64,000 bases of DNA from Oryzias latipes. Its lineage: Eukaryota; Chordata; Actinopteri; Beloniformes; Adrianichthyidae. How positions within the stretch are numbered: the first letter of the stretch is position 1; each line of letters begins with the position of its first letter. Below, piece after piece: positions 10,481 through 20,102 of this stretch. The notes below the pieces were generated by a model. That model searched no databases. It saw only the letters and a list, made by a program, of their open reading frames with translations, and had not been told where the DNA came from. Position numbers and translations under genes: made by a program. Location of the stretch: contig NC_019859.2 of NCBI RefSeq assembly GCF_002234675.1, forward strand, positions 10,443,983 through 10,507,982, in the 5' to 3' direction.

Positions 10481-13400
10481 ATGGCTGGTTCCATTAATAT
10501 TATCACCTGGAATGTAAAGGGCTTAAATCACCCCATTAAAAGAAAGAAGGCTCTGACACACTTAAAAAATTTGAGCGCGGATATAATCTTCCTACAAGAA
10601 ACTCACCTCAAAATCTCGGATCACAACCGGTTGAAATGTGGCTGGGTGGGGCAGCTTTTTCATTCTTCCTTTCAAGGGAAAGCTAGAGGGACTGCAATAC
10701 TTATAAGAAAAAATATCTCTTTTACATGCTCCTCTGTCCTGGCTGATCCGGCTGGCAGATACATCATAGTTACTGGCTCACTTTATAATCTTGGTGTTAT
10801 TTTGGTCAATATTTATGCTCCCAATTGCGATGATCCTTCCTTTTTCGCACGCGTTTTTGGTCAGATACCGTGCCTTAACACACATTTCCTTATTATGGGA
10901 GGAGACTTTAACCTATGCCTGAACCCTGGGCTGGATAGGTCGTCTGTGAAACCTGGATACTCTGTACCTAAATCTGTTGCCCATGTTCAATCATTCCTCT
11001 CCACCTATGGCGTTTTGGATATCTGGCGTTTTTTACACCCACAAGACAGGCAATATTCCTTCTTCTCAAATGCGCATCAGTCTTACAGCAGAATCGACTA
11101 TCTCTTTACAGATAACAAATTGACTCCAAATATTCAGCTATGTCATTATCAACCAATTGTAATATCTGACCACGCCCCTCTTGTGCTAAAACTGAATATA
11201 CCTGCTTCCTTTTCTCCCAGGAGACACTGGAGATTTAACTCTCTTTTACTGAGTGACGAAACATTTGTAGATTTCATCTCAGACCAGATCTCCTTTTTCC
11301 TGGAATTTAATCTAACATCTGATGTCCCTATTGCAACTGTTTGGGAGGCTCTTAAGGCCTATCTTAGAGGTCAAGTGATATCTTTTATGGCCAAAAAGAA
11401 ACGTGATTCTGTATCAAGGCAGAAAGATCTGGAAAAACAAATAGCTGATGTGGATCAAAGGCACTCTCAAAACCCCACACAAGATTTATATAAAAAGCGC
11501 TTGGCACTCAGTGCTGAGCATGACAGGCTCACATCACACTCTATTGAATACTTGTTAATGAAAAATCGGAGCAACATGTATGAACATGGGGATAAGGCAG
11601 GTGAAATACTGGCGAGGCAACTGAAAAGTGCGAGGGCCAAGCAAGTTATTCATGGGGTTGCTGCACCAGATGGCACAGTTTTGACTGACCAGCAGGAAAT
11701 AAATGATGCTTTCCAATCTTATTACTACAAATTATATAGCTCTGATAATATGTGCAACTCTAACCTTCTTTCTGAATTTTTTAGAGACCTACAAATACCC
11801 ACCCTGAGATCAGAGGAACTGTCGAGGTTGAATGCGCCTATACAACAGCAGGAAGTCTTGAAAGCAATTAGGGCTTTACATCCACAGAAATCACCAGGCC
11901 CCGATGGTCTGCCAAGTGAGTTTTATTCTACTTTTGCTGAAAAACTGGCCCCTTTGATGACCACAATGTTTGCAGACTCTTTCTGCAAAGGTACTCTTCC
12001 TAATAGTTTGAACCAAGCCAGTATTACTTTACTCCCTAAAAAGGATAAAAACCTACTAGAGTGCGGTTCTTACAGGCCAATTTCACTCTTGAATACTGAC
12101 TATAAAATCCTGGCTAAAGTCCTTGCCTGCCGACTCGAAACTGTCCTGCCTAGTCTTGTCTCTAATGACCAATCTGGTTTTGTTAAGGACCGTCGGTCAT
12201 TTTTTAGTATTAGACGGCTTTTCAATATTTTATACACCCCTAGTGTAACCGAATCTGAATGCCTTCTTTCCATGGACGCTGAGAAAGCCTTTGATAGGAT
12301 TGAATGGAAATATCTTTTTGAGACTCTAAACAAATTTGGGGTCGGGTCATCCTTTCTATCATGGGTCAAGCTTTTGTATACTTGTCCATCTGCTACAGTA
12401 CTCACTAATAATACCTACTCCAAACCGTTTAGTCTGCACCGTGGTACCCGACAGGGCTGCCCCCTCAGCCCACTACTCTTTGTGTTAGCCATCGAGCCCT
12501 TAGCAATAACAATAAGGAAAAATAATTACATTTGTGGCATTTCAAGATGGGGTACAGAACATAAGTTAGCCCTTTATGCGGATGACCTCCTGCTGTTTAT
12601 ATCTAAGGCTAAAGACACTATCCCTCACGTTTTAGAACTGCTTGGTAAGTTTGGAACTATCTCCGGTTACAAAATAAATCTGCAGAAAAGTGAGCTATTG
12701 CCACTTAACATATCTGATTCAGCCATGAAGGAAATTACTCTCCCATTTAAGATAACAAAAACTAGCTTTGTCTATTTAGGAATAACTGTAACACAAAAAC
12801 CCTGTGATCTGTTTAAAGAAAATTTTGGGAAACTGCAGGTGACAATACAACAGGACCTGGCTAAATGGTCTCCCCTCTACCTCTCGCTAGTTGGGAGAGT
12901 GAACGTGGTTAAGATGTCTGTATTACCCAGATTTCTATATCTATTTCAGAGCATCCCCGTATATATCCCTAATAGTTACTTTAAAAAACTTGACTCTATT
13001 ATCTCAGCGTTCATATGGAACGGCAAAAAACCACGGCTGCGCAAGGAACATCTGCAGAAAGCAAAACAACATGGTGGTTTTTCACTTCCAAATTTACGCT
13101 ATTATTATTGGGCTGCTAATCTGTTTTGTGTGACATACTGGGCACATTACTCTTATGATGTTGGACCGCCGTGGGTGGAGATGGAAAAACTTTCTGCTGG
13201 ACCTGGTCTGTTACCCTCGGTCGTTGGTGCAGCACTCCCACTGACTAAACCTCTGACTATTGATAATCCTGTAGTACATAACTCGATTAAAATCTGCCAT
13301 CAATTCAGGAAACATTTTGGTTACTTAGGGATGAGCCTGCAAGTTCCAATAGCATCCAATACATTTTTCCAACCTTCATTGTTGGATGCTGCATTTCAGA

Positions 13401-14275
13401 GGTGGCGGCGACACGGTTTGACGACCTTTAACGATTTATTTTTTGATAATCAATTTGCCACTTTTCAGCAACTGGTCGACAAATATAATGTTCCTAACTC
13501 AGATTTTTTTAGATACTTGCAGGTGCGTCATCTCATCATGACCTCCATCACAGGGTTCCCTATTAAACCTCCTCAAAATACTCTGGATAACATTTTGATC
13601 TTCAATCCCACCCGGAAGAAATCCATCTCTAAATTGCTTGGCATGATCTCAGCCATAGAGTCTTCCTCGATGCTAACCATTAAAACATATTGGGAGCAGG
13701 ATCTTGATGAAACCATTAATGAAACAGACTGGGAAAATATAGTGAGGAACATCAACTCATCCTCGATTTGTGCAAAACACTGTCTATTGCAGTTTAAGGT
13801 TGTGCATCGTGCTCACCTCTGTAAAGCCAGATTAGCCCAAATGTACCCACAAATTGATCCACTGTGTAACAGATGCAAATCAGCAGAGGCCACACTAGTT
13901 CATACTTTTTGGTACTGCCCCAAAATACAGTGCTTTTGGGGAAATATATGTGAGGCACTTAGCTGCATCTTGGGAGTCCAACTGACTTTAAACCCACTTA
14001 TATTTCTGTTTGGAATAAACAGCGGGGCTCCGACATTGCCTCCAGGTGGTCAGAGAATCATTACTTTTACAACTTTACTAGCTCGACGCCTCATTCTGCT
14101 TAAGTGGAAAGATGCTGCCCCACCCACTTTATCACATTGGATTCAAGATGTGCTTTACCATCTTAAGCTTGAAAAAATAAGATTTACTGTAAGACAATCA
14201 GAGCATAAATTTTATAAGGTATGGAGACCATTTCTCAACTTTTATAGTTTACCATCTACAAGTGTAACAGAATGA
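10481..14275 (+). CDS. LINE ORF2: endonuclease-reverse transcriptase, uninterrupted
   Basis: A 1264-codon open frame runs from ATG to TGA without breaks. Residues 1-240 form an APE-type endonuclease: ITWNVKGLNHP at the start, a LQETH block, GGDFN at 140-144, SRIDYLF, and SDHAPL from 229 with the catalytic Asp-His pair. The reverse transcriptase occupies about 440-800, with SPGPDGLPSEFY, YRPISLLNTDYKILAK, QSGFVKDR, MDAEKAFDRIEW, QGCPLSPLLF and the catalytic YADD at 699-702. A C-terminal Cys-rich motif has C1129, C1132, H1141 and C1146. All core catalytic residues are present, so the enzyme could be functional. The layout fits the L1/Tx1 group; the exact clade needs a tree. It is transcribed opposite to the neighbouring host gene. 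Confidence 0.95.
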   Translation: MAGSINIITWNVKGLNHPIKRKKALTHLKNLSADIIFLQETHLKISDHNRLKCGWVGQLFHSSFQGKARGTAILIRKNISFTCSSVLADPAGRYIIVTGSLYNLGVILVNIYAPNCDDPSFFARVFGQIPCLNTHFLIMGGDFNLCLNPGLDRSSVKPGYSVPKSVAHVQSFLSTYGVLDIWRFLHPQDRQYSFFSNAHQSYSRIDYLFTDNKLTPNIQLCHYQPIVISDHAPLVLKLNIPASFSPRRHWRFNSLLLSDETFVDFISDQISFFLEFNLTSDVPIATVWEALKAYLRGQVISFMAKKKRDSVSRQKDLEKQIADVDQRHSQNPTQDLYKKRLALSAEHDRLTSHSIEYLLMKNRSNMYEHGDKAGEILARQLKSARAKQVIHGVAAPDGTVLTDQQEINDAFQSYYYKLYSSDNMCNSNLLSEFFRDLQIPTLRSEELSRLNAPIQQQEVLKAIRALHPQKSPGPDGLPSEFYSTFAEKLAPLMTTMFADSFCKGTLPNSLNQASITLLPKKDKNLLECGSYRPISLLNTDYKILAKVLACRLETVLPSLVSNDQSGFVKDRRSFFSIRRLFNILYTPSVTESECLLSMDAEKAFDRIEWKYLFETLNKFGVGSSFLSWVKLLYTCPSATVLTNNTYSKPFSLHRGTRQGCPLSPLLFVLAIEPLAITIRKNNYICGISRWGTEHKLALYADDLLLFISKAKDTIPHVLELLGKFGTISGYKINLQKSELLPLNISDSAMKEITLPFKITKTSFVYLGITVTQKPCDLFKENFGKLQVTIQQDLAKWSPLYLSLVGRVNVVKMSVLPRFLYLFQSIPVYIPNSYFKKLDSIISAFIWNGKKPRLRKEHLQKAKQHGGFSLPNLRYYYWAANLFCVTYWAHYSYDVGPPWVEMEKLSAGPGLLPSVVGAALPLTKPLTIDNPVVHNSIKICHQFRKHFGYLGMSLQVPIASNTFFQPSLLDAAFQRWRRHGLTTFNDLFFDNQFATFQQLVDKYNVPNSDFFRYLQVRHLIMTSITGFPIKPPQNTLDNILIFNPTRKKSISKLLGMISAIESSSMLTIKTYWEQDLDETINETDWENIVRNINSSSICAKHCLLQFKVVHRAHLCKARLAQMYPQIDPLCNRCKSAEATLVHTFWYCPKIQCFWGNICEALSCILGVQLTLNPLIFLFGINSGAPTLPPGGQRIITFTTLLARRLILLKWKDAAPPTLSHWIQDVLYHLKLEKIRFTVRQSEHKFYKVWRPFLNFYSLPSTSVTE

Positions 14276-14574
14276 TGCCGTTTTTTTTTTTTTTTTTTTT
14301 TCTTCTTCTTTACGTGTGTATTAATATATTTGCACTTTACTTATTTTTTTATTTTATTTTTTTGTAATGTATATGCTATTTAACCTATACTGTGACAGAT
14401 TTTATATATTCATGTTTCTGCTTATAACTTGCACCATTTTATTTCCTTATATTTCCATTACTAAAATTGATATTGGTGTATATGACACTGACAGCAGCAG
14501 GGGGTGGGGGACTGGGTTTTGAGTTTGTTTGTTCTATGTTTTAAAACTGAAAACTTAATAAATATATAAAACAC

Positions 14575-14590
14575 TAAAAAGCTAATATTA
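14575..14590 (+). repeat. Target-site duplication, right copy
   Basis: This is identical to 9755-9770 and marks the 3' boundary of the LINE. The first bases (TAAAAA) could partly overlap the element's A-rich tail, so the true duplication may be a few bases shorter. Confidence 0.9.
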
Positions 14591-15789
14591 GTGTATTTAT
14601 TTCAAAAAATTAATTAAAAATTAATAAGAACTTCAGTGCTTAATGGTGTAAAACAAAAAGTAAACAGAAGGAAACTCAGACAGGAAAGAGACAGAGCAGT
14701 GGCTTTAAATCACTCATTTGTGTTTTAAATTTAATGACATTTTTGGATTCTAATTCATAAAGACTGCATCGCTGTAAGCATAACTGATGAGGGAATGAAC
14801 AAGTTGCCCAAGATGGGTTTATTGAGTTATATTCCTTAAAATGTAATTAAGCTTTTGCATTTTATTGAAGTCCGGCTTCAGATCAATCTTAATCCGTAGC
14901 TTGAAGGATTTGACTTTAGGGCTTGACAAATATTTACTGCTCACATGCAAAGGGGAACTTATTTAGCCATAAACGCTGTGGGCCTCTCTGTGAGGCTTTA
15001 TGCCCCACGTCTCAGTCTGGATGCTTCTTCTTATCAGCTCTGTGCAGGAAAACAGTGACTCACAAAAGTACACATCCTGAGGTGAGTAAATGAGTGTCTG
15101 TCAAAAAGCAGATGGGGATCAAATGTTTTCAGCATCTCCCTCCCTTAGTCCATTCTGTGTGTGATGCTCTTATCTGAGCTGCACTCTTTGCCTTTGGGTT
15201 GTAAAGGAGGGAGTCACGCCTCATGAGGACTGAGCTCACCTTGGATACGAACCACAATATAACAAAAATGATACTCTTGTTTTCTAAATTTACACAAATG
15301 AATTATAACGTTGTTCCTTAAACAATACTGCTTCAAATATCACCACTTTTATACTAAACTCACAAAAGTACGGTACTCTTAAGGAGAATCTTCTTTCTTT
15401 TTTAAAGTTTAAAAAAAAAATAGATGCCAAAATGGGATAATTAAAAATAATTGCTCACAGGTAATTTACTGGTTTGACCTCTCTCCAAAGAAGAGTTAGA
15501 AGAAAAAATTCCAACCAAACCATGTTGGAGTGGAAAATTTCAGATTAATGGTATTAGGAATATCTGGTGTTTGTTTTTCAAAGTAATCCCACAAATAGTA
15601 AAAAGTTTCATTTTTTAAAATTTAAATTAAGGACTTAAAAAGAGGAAATGTGTTGAAAGGATTGCTGGAAAAACTTGAAATCATACTGTCAGAAACTAGA
15701 TAACATACTTTATACTGCACTTTTTACACCATCCATTCTATTAATAAAATATTTTATAAGTATTTTATAATTTACAAGTCTTTATAAGA
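14591..15789. other. Intergenic, nothing recognised
   Basis: AT-rich, with no exon, RNA gene or transposon that I can name. Short A- and T-runs are the only structure. Confidence 0.5.
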
Positions 15790-16150
15790 GTTTGTTAGTA
15801 ATTCACCTCTGAGTTAAGGGCAGGACTGTTGGTTTGAAGTAAGCCTGCCTCTAATAATTTTTAATTTATATTATTTATATTATTATTTATTTTTTGCTTT
15901 CTTTCCCACTAGCTTACAGCCCTTCTCCCCCCTGATGCAACAAAGATGGCGAGCAATATTGGAGCTATTCAGCCGGACAGTTTTAGTCAGATACCGGCTC
16001 AGACGAGGAAAACGAAGACGTACACGGATCTATTTGTCTACAAGTAATTGCATGGATGGAGCGGAGCAGGGAGCTTGCGGCTTGCCGTAGAAGCTTCTAA
16101 GTCACACCTACAACCTTATTCCGGCAGCATTTTTTGCGTCTGCACTGGAT
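15790..16150 (+). mobile_element. Diverged copy D of the TTAA element family
   Basis: On the plus strand this matches the reverse complement of the element at 55467-56042 over several blocks: TTCACCTCTGAGTT followed by GGGCAG-ACTGTTG, the AATATTGGAGCTATTCAG block, a GACGAGGAAAACGAAGACGT block, GGAGC(G/A)GGGAGCTTG and GCATTTTTTG. Both termini are too decayed to find the TTAA flanks. The conserved peptide frame of the family (Gly-Ala-Ile-Gln-Pro) is present but broken by substitutions. Confidence 0.7.
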
Positions 16151-16382
16151 TTACCATGAAAAATATTTCAAATTGTAATTTAACGCTGAATATATTTTTT
16201 GATATAAGTCCTCCATCCAGAGGAAAATGCCACAAGAACATGTTAAAAACAGGATTTTCATTGGACCATGTCTCTAATCGCTGGAACATTAAATGGAATC
16301 CAGTTTTAAATTAAATCCTGTTTAAGGTTAATAAAATATTTTTCAATGATTTGAATATAAAGCAAAAGTTCCCGAAAAAATT

Positions 16383-16412
16383 CCTATCATACAGTTAAAC
16401 ATGTATGATAGG
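16383..16412. repeat. Perfect short inverted repeat
   Basis: Arms CCTATCATACA (16383-16393) and TGTATGATAGG (16402-16412) are perfect complements of 11 bases around an 8-base loop. The site lies between two repeats and has no evident function. Confidence 0.8.
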
Positions 16413-16439
16413 TAATAAGAGTGTAGAATAACCCAACCC

Positions 16440-16756
16440 TCAGCCCCTTGAGTGGCAGCGGCCCAGGTGGTTCAGCAGGTCAGCCGGTGATCAGCGATTC
16501 AACCCCCCCAGTCAACTGTTGTTGTGTCCTTGGGCAACACACTTCACCCTTTCTGCCTTCAGTGTGGCTCCACCGGTGCATGAATGTCCCGGCGATGGTC
16601 AGAGGGCAACCACGCCCCGTCCTGTCAGTCTGCCCCAGGCTACACCAGCAGCTCACCATCACCAAGCATGACTGAGGAGTGAATGAATAATGCATACACA
16701 TTGTAAGCACTTTGAGCAACTGGAAAAGCGCAGAAAAATCCAATATTATTATTATC
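16440..16756 (+). mobile_element. tRNA-derived SINE
   Basis: The 5' end carries tRNA-like promoter boxes: an A-box-like TGGTTCAGCAGGT and a B-box-like GCGATTCAACCCC. The fish SINE body TTGTGTCCTTGGGCAACAC follows. The 3' end has the LINE-derived tail CATTGTAAGCACTTTGAGC and finishes in ATTATTATTAT. The ORFs inside it are not genes. Confidence 0.82.
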
Positions 16757-18600
16757 AAAAGCACTACAGACATTTCATGAGCTGTGGAGATAACAGGTTT
16801 CTCAAAACATCTCTGTATCTCTGCAAGTTGGGTTTGCTACCCGATACGTAATATAATATCTCAGCATTGTGGGAAACGCTGCATCTTGTGTGTGTGCAGG
16901 GAGGAATGAGAAGACGAGTCCAGATCTCAGTGGGGGGGACACTGAAGTTTTTAGAGAACATTTGCAGTTGATTGTTTGAGAAATTGTTGTCCAGCTGAGT
17001 AGCTCATGTGTTTTGTTTTTTCAAACTCTGATAAAGAAAAATCTCATTTAGGAACACCAAATAAACCATTTGTGTCCTCTCACGCCCTTGCAGGAATCCG
17101 CCCACCGTCTTTGCCCCTCAGGCTGTCCAGGTGAGACCTGCATCTCATCAGGAGCTTTTGGTGATGCTGCTGGATACCTGACAGGGGAGTTTCTTTCCAT
17201 CTACGCCTTATCTTCCGAGGACACTCCCACTTTGCTTACACAAAAGTGGTGTGAGATGCAGCTCCTCCCCTTTTTTCTTCACCTGGCCAATTGAAAGCCA
17301 GCATACATATGTAAACGATGAGGAGAGGATGTGAATGACAGCCAGCAGAGCAGGTAACAGGTGCCTCCTGAGTCCAGAATGCATCTGTCTTTTGTCCCAT
17401 GGGCTCTACCAGAGACAAAAACACAAACAGACAATTTGAGACATTTAAGAGATTGGCTGTCGCCGTCAAATCAGTCAGCCATGGTTTTTGTGGCATTTCC
17501 AGGAATGGACAAAACCCAGACGTTCAGCCTCGATCAGGTGTGATGGGCGTGGAGCCCTGGAATGTGGACGTAGAACTCGATGAACAACATACCTCACCCT
17601 CCGTGTTGTAAAACATCGTGATGGCACACCGTGTCCCAAAACAAGGACGGTCTATGATCCTAACTTCCTGCAACCCCATCCCCTCACACACGTATATTTC
17701 TACTCTCTCTAGAGGAAATGATGCACATGTCTTTATGAACGGCCCTTCATGTTTTCCCCCCCTGTTGTTTCCTATTTTCTTTAAGCTGATTTGTTTGCTA
17801 CCCTATTTTTAGAATTGATCACGTTTTTCAAAAGTTAAAAAAACCTTCCTACTTTGGCTGCCTGGATCTTCTCTACAAAACTGGCTTTCGTGCGTCACGG
17901 CAAACATTTTTCCACGGAACTCAAACACACTTTACAGGTTGAAGTGGGATTTCTGTCCACAACTGACCCAGCTGGAACAGACTCTTCTGACCCCGATTGA
18001 TATGAACGAGTGGATTTATTCCAGCATGAAAATTTCAGTCAATTTTAAATTAGCTGAATAAATCAGAATGAGAGTTCTGATTAAAAAAAAAACAAAAAAA
18101 AACCACACAGTCCTGAATAAAAAAGGGGGATCAATCAACTCTGACTCAAAGAACTCCCTTTTCAGTTGAATGAATACAGTCTTTTTTTTCCTGCTTCCTC
18201 TGTAACCTCCTCTTGGCAGAACGCTTGACTGATCAAGGCTTTTGGTCTCCAGAATTTGATATCAATTATGTAGGAGCTTAATCACATTAGTGTTCGTCTG
18301 GTTCTTTGCTCTTTGGGACATATGTAAAGGTCATTTTTGGTGACTAAGAAAGGAAATTTCCTCCAACTTTGAGTGGATGTGCGCAACTATTTTTCAGGCA
18401 ACACATCATGGATATTAACTTTTGTATTATTTTTCTCTCAGTTACTTGTGTCTTTGTTTTTTTTAAGACTTCAGGATTTAAAAAGTCATTATGTAATTAT
18501 ATGAAGGGTAATGATCTGCTAAAGTCATGAGAGCAGAGATCTAAGTTGGTGAAATCACAAACCCGACATTCAACAAGCAGAAAAACGAGTTTACAGTTAG
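16757..18600. other. Intergenic, nothing recognised
   Basis: No exon with splice signals and no classifiable transposon is seen. Several ORFs of 60-86 codons overlap between 17070 and 17812 on both strands, without domains. An A-run with interruptions lies at about 18083-18103. Confidence 0.5.
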
Positions 18601-18603
18601 AGT

Positions 18604-20102
18604 CTTTTATTCAACATAAGAGTCATTTCAAAGTAAAAACAAACAAAAAAATACAGTGCAACTTAAAAACCAGTTTGCCGGACATCAACCTATAGCAAAC
18701 GTGAACATTACTTCTGCAGTGAAGGAGAACAAACGTCTCTAAAAGACATTTCTCCTTATTAATTCCACATTAAAAAAAAAAAACTCTCAGTAACAGAAAC
18801 AAAAGAAACAGAACAAAGGACGCAAAATGAATTATCTAAGACAAGAATGAAGAACCTGGAACAAAGGAGGGTTTTAACCAGGCACAGTTGTGAACAAGTT
18901 AAACACAACCCTTTGTGGGCTGTTGAAAGGCTTCATTAAGGTAAGTTAAATAACAGCTGCATGATAATATACTGGGTGAACAGGCTTTCAGGAAAACAAA
19001 AACCCAGCTTTTAATTTGAAAGATGTGCATTAGATTCAACTTCTATACTATTAACATTCAAGAACTTTCCATAAATAAATAGAAGACTATATCAGATATT
19101 TACACAGTTTTGATTAAACTTACACAAGTAAAAAATAAAACCAAAACAATCCAGGAAAGAATTTTTACAAAACATTTACAGAAACTATTTACAGTTTTTA
19201 GGAAGTCATTGTATGTACTATATCTTCACTTTAGACAGGAACCTTTTCTTCATTTTGGTTGTAGTCATAAAGCTCAGCAGATAAAATGTAAACCGTCTGT
19301 GACTTACAAAATAAAAGCATTCAAAAAAAGAATTTATTCAAGACACAATATTGAGAGAAAAAAAATAAAAGCTTTTGATTTAGGAGTCAAGCAAATGTGC
19401 AACCCTGATCTTCCAGTAAGAATAAGCTGCCTGCAGTGGCTTTGGAAAGGCACAGAAATCAATAGGGCTTTTTTGTGCAAAGCTTCACCCGTGAGGCTAC
19501 AAGGCACACTTGAGCATTACGAAAGCATGAGTCAAAGGAACGGCTTGATGAGACACTTGTAGGAAGCATGTGCATCTCAGCAAGAACATTTCAACATTCT
19601 TCAAATAGCATCCACAGCTTCAGAGCCCTGACAGGAAGAGAACATCCATGCAGGGGCGGTAATTCTTCATCGTGAAGTAGTTCTGCTTCATTCTACCATG
19701 CTGGGGGCTCAGAGGAGGCCTGTTAGCAGTCTTGAACGGCACAGTGCTGCGGTCAGTGACGAAAACCTCAAAACAAGTTTGGAGAGAAAGGGCAGAGCAG
19801 CAAGGCCCAGAGACACAGAGGGGGAAAAAATCTTTGTTTCATTCATTCATTCATCGTCTAAACCCGTTCTGTCCCTCTTTGGGGTCACAGGGCTGCCGGA
19901 GCCTATGGCAGCCAGTCCTGGGTGGAGGCAGGAAACACCCTGGACACGTCCGCCAGTCTGTCGCTGGGCTCTTCGTTTTTCTGTTTATGCCAAATCCATT
20001 TCGTCCGTGTATACCACTTGTTTCTGTAAAAGAAGTAACGCGGAATAAGAAAAGCTGCAAAAAGGATCGCCTGGTTGTAATGAATAAATAAAGGGATGCT
20101 AC
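18604..20102 (-). other. ldlr: ldlr 3' region: last intron, unplaced last exon, 3' UTR
   Basis: A minus-strand AATAAA poly(A) signal (18606-18611) marks a plausible end of the ldlr transcript. An AU-rich element of the ATTTATTTA type reads on the minus strand near 19071-19082, as in mammalian LDLR 3' UTRs. The final coding exon should lie in this interval, but I could not place it with confidence. A plus-strand 150-codon ORF (19110-19562) has no domain and is probably chance. Confidence 0.55.
19836..19965 (+). repeat. Interspersed fish repeat (GGGGTCAC-GGCTG family), copy 1
   Basis: This contains TTTGGGGTCACAGGGCTG, GGAGCCTAT, and CACCCTGGACA-GTC blocks typical of a very abundant fish repeat with a CATTCATTCATTCATC leader. 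A second copy is at 34150-34300 in the same orientation. Copy 1 falls in the last ldlr intron. Confidence 0.8.

Larger units (their letters stand above)
9771..14574 (+). mobile_element. 5'-truncated L1/Tx1-type LINE with intact ORF2
   Basis: This non-LTR retrotransposon of 4804 bp is bounded by perfect 16-bp target duplications. It begins inside the C-terminal part of ORF1 and is therefore 5' truncated. After a 480-base spacer with a long T-run (about 10337-10357) and a G-rich patch comes ORF2 (10481-14275). A 300-base AT-rich 3' UTR follows, with a G-rich stretch near 14497-14518, ending in AATAAATATATAAAACAC rather than a long poly(A). The undamaged ORF2 and identical target duplications indicate a recent insertion. 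It lies about 1.3 kb upstream of the ap1m2 start codon and in the opposite orientation. Confidence 0.93.

Noticed and set aside
12100-12405. Minus-strand ORF inside the LINE
   Set aside because: Antisense shadow of the reverse transcriptase.
16048-16675. Plus-strand ORFs of 88 and 75 codons
   Set aside because: The first belongs to TTAA element copy D and its flank, the second to a tRNA-derived SINE; neither is a host gene.
19110-19562. Plus-strand ORF of 150 codons
   Set aside because: It lies antisense in the ldlr 3' region, is lysine- and arginine-rich in an AT-rich stretch, and has no recognisable domain.
19672-19740. Minus-strand candidates for ldlr exon 18 after CCCCAG or CCGCAG acceptors
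   Set aside because: They would add tails with no similarity to known LDLR C-termini, so I did not add them to the gene.
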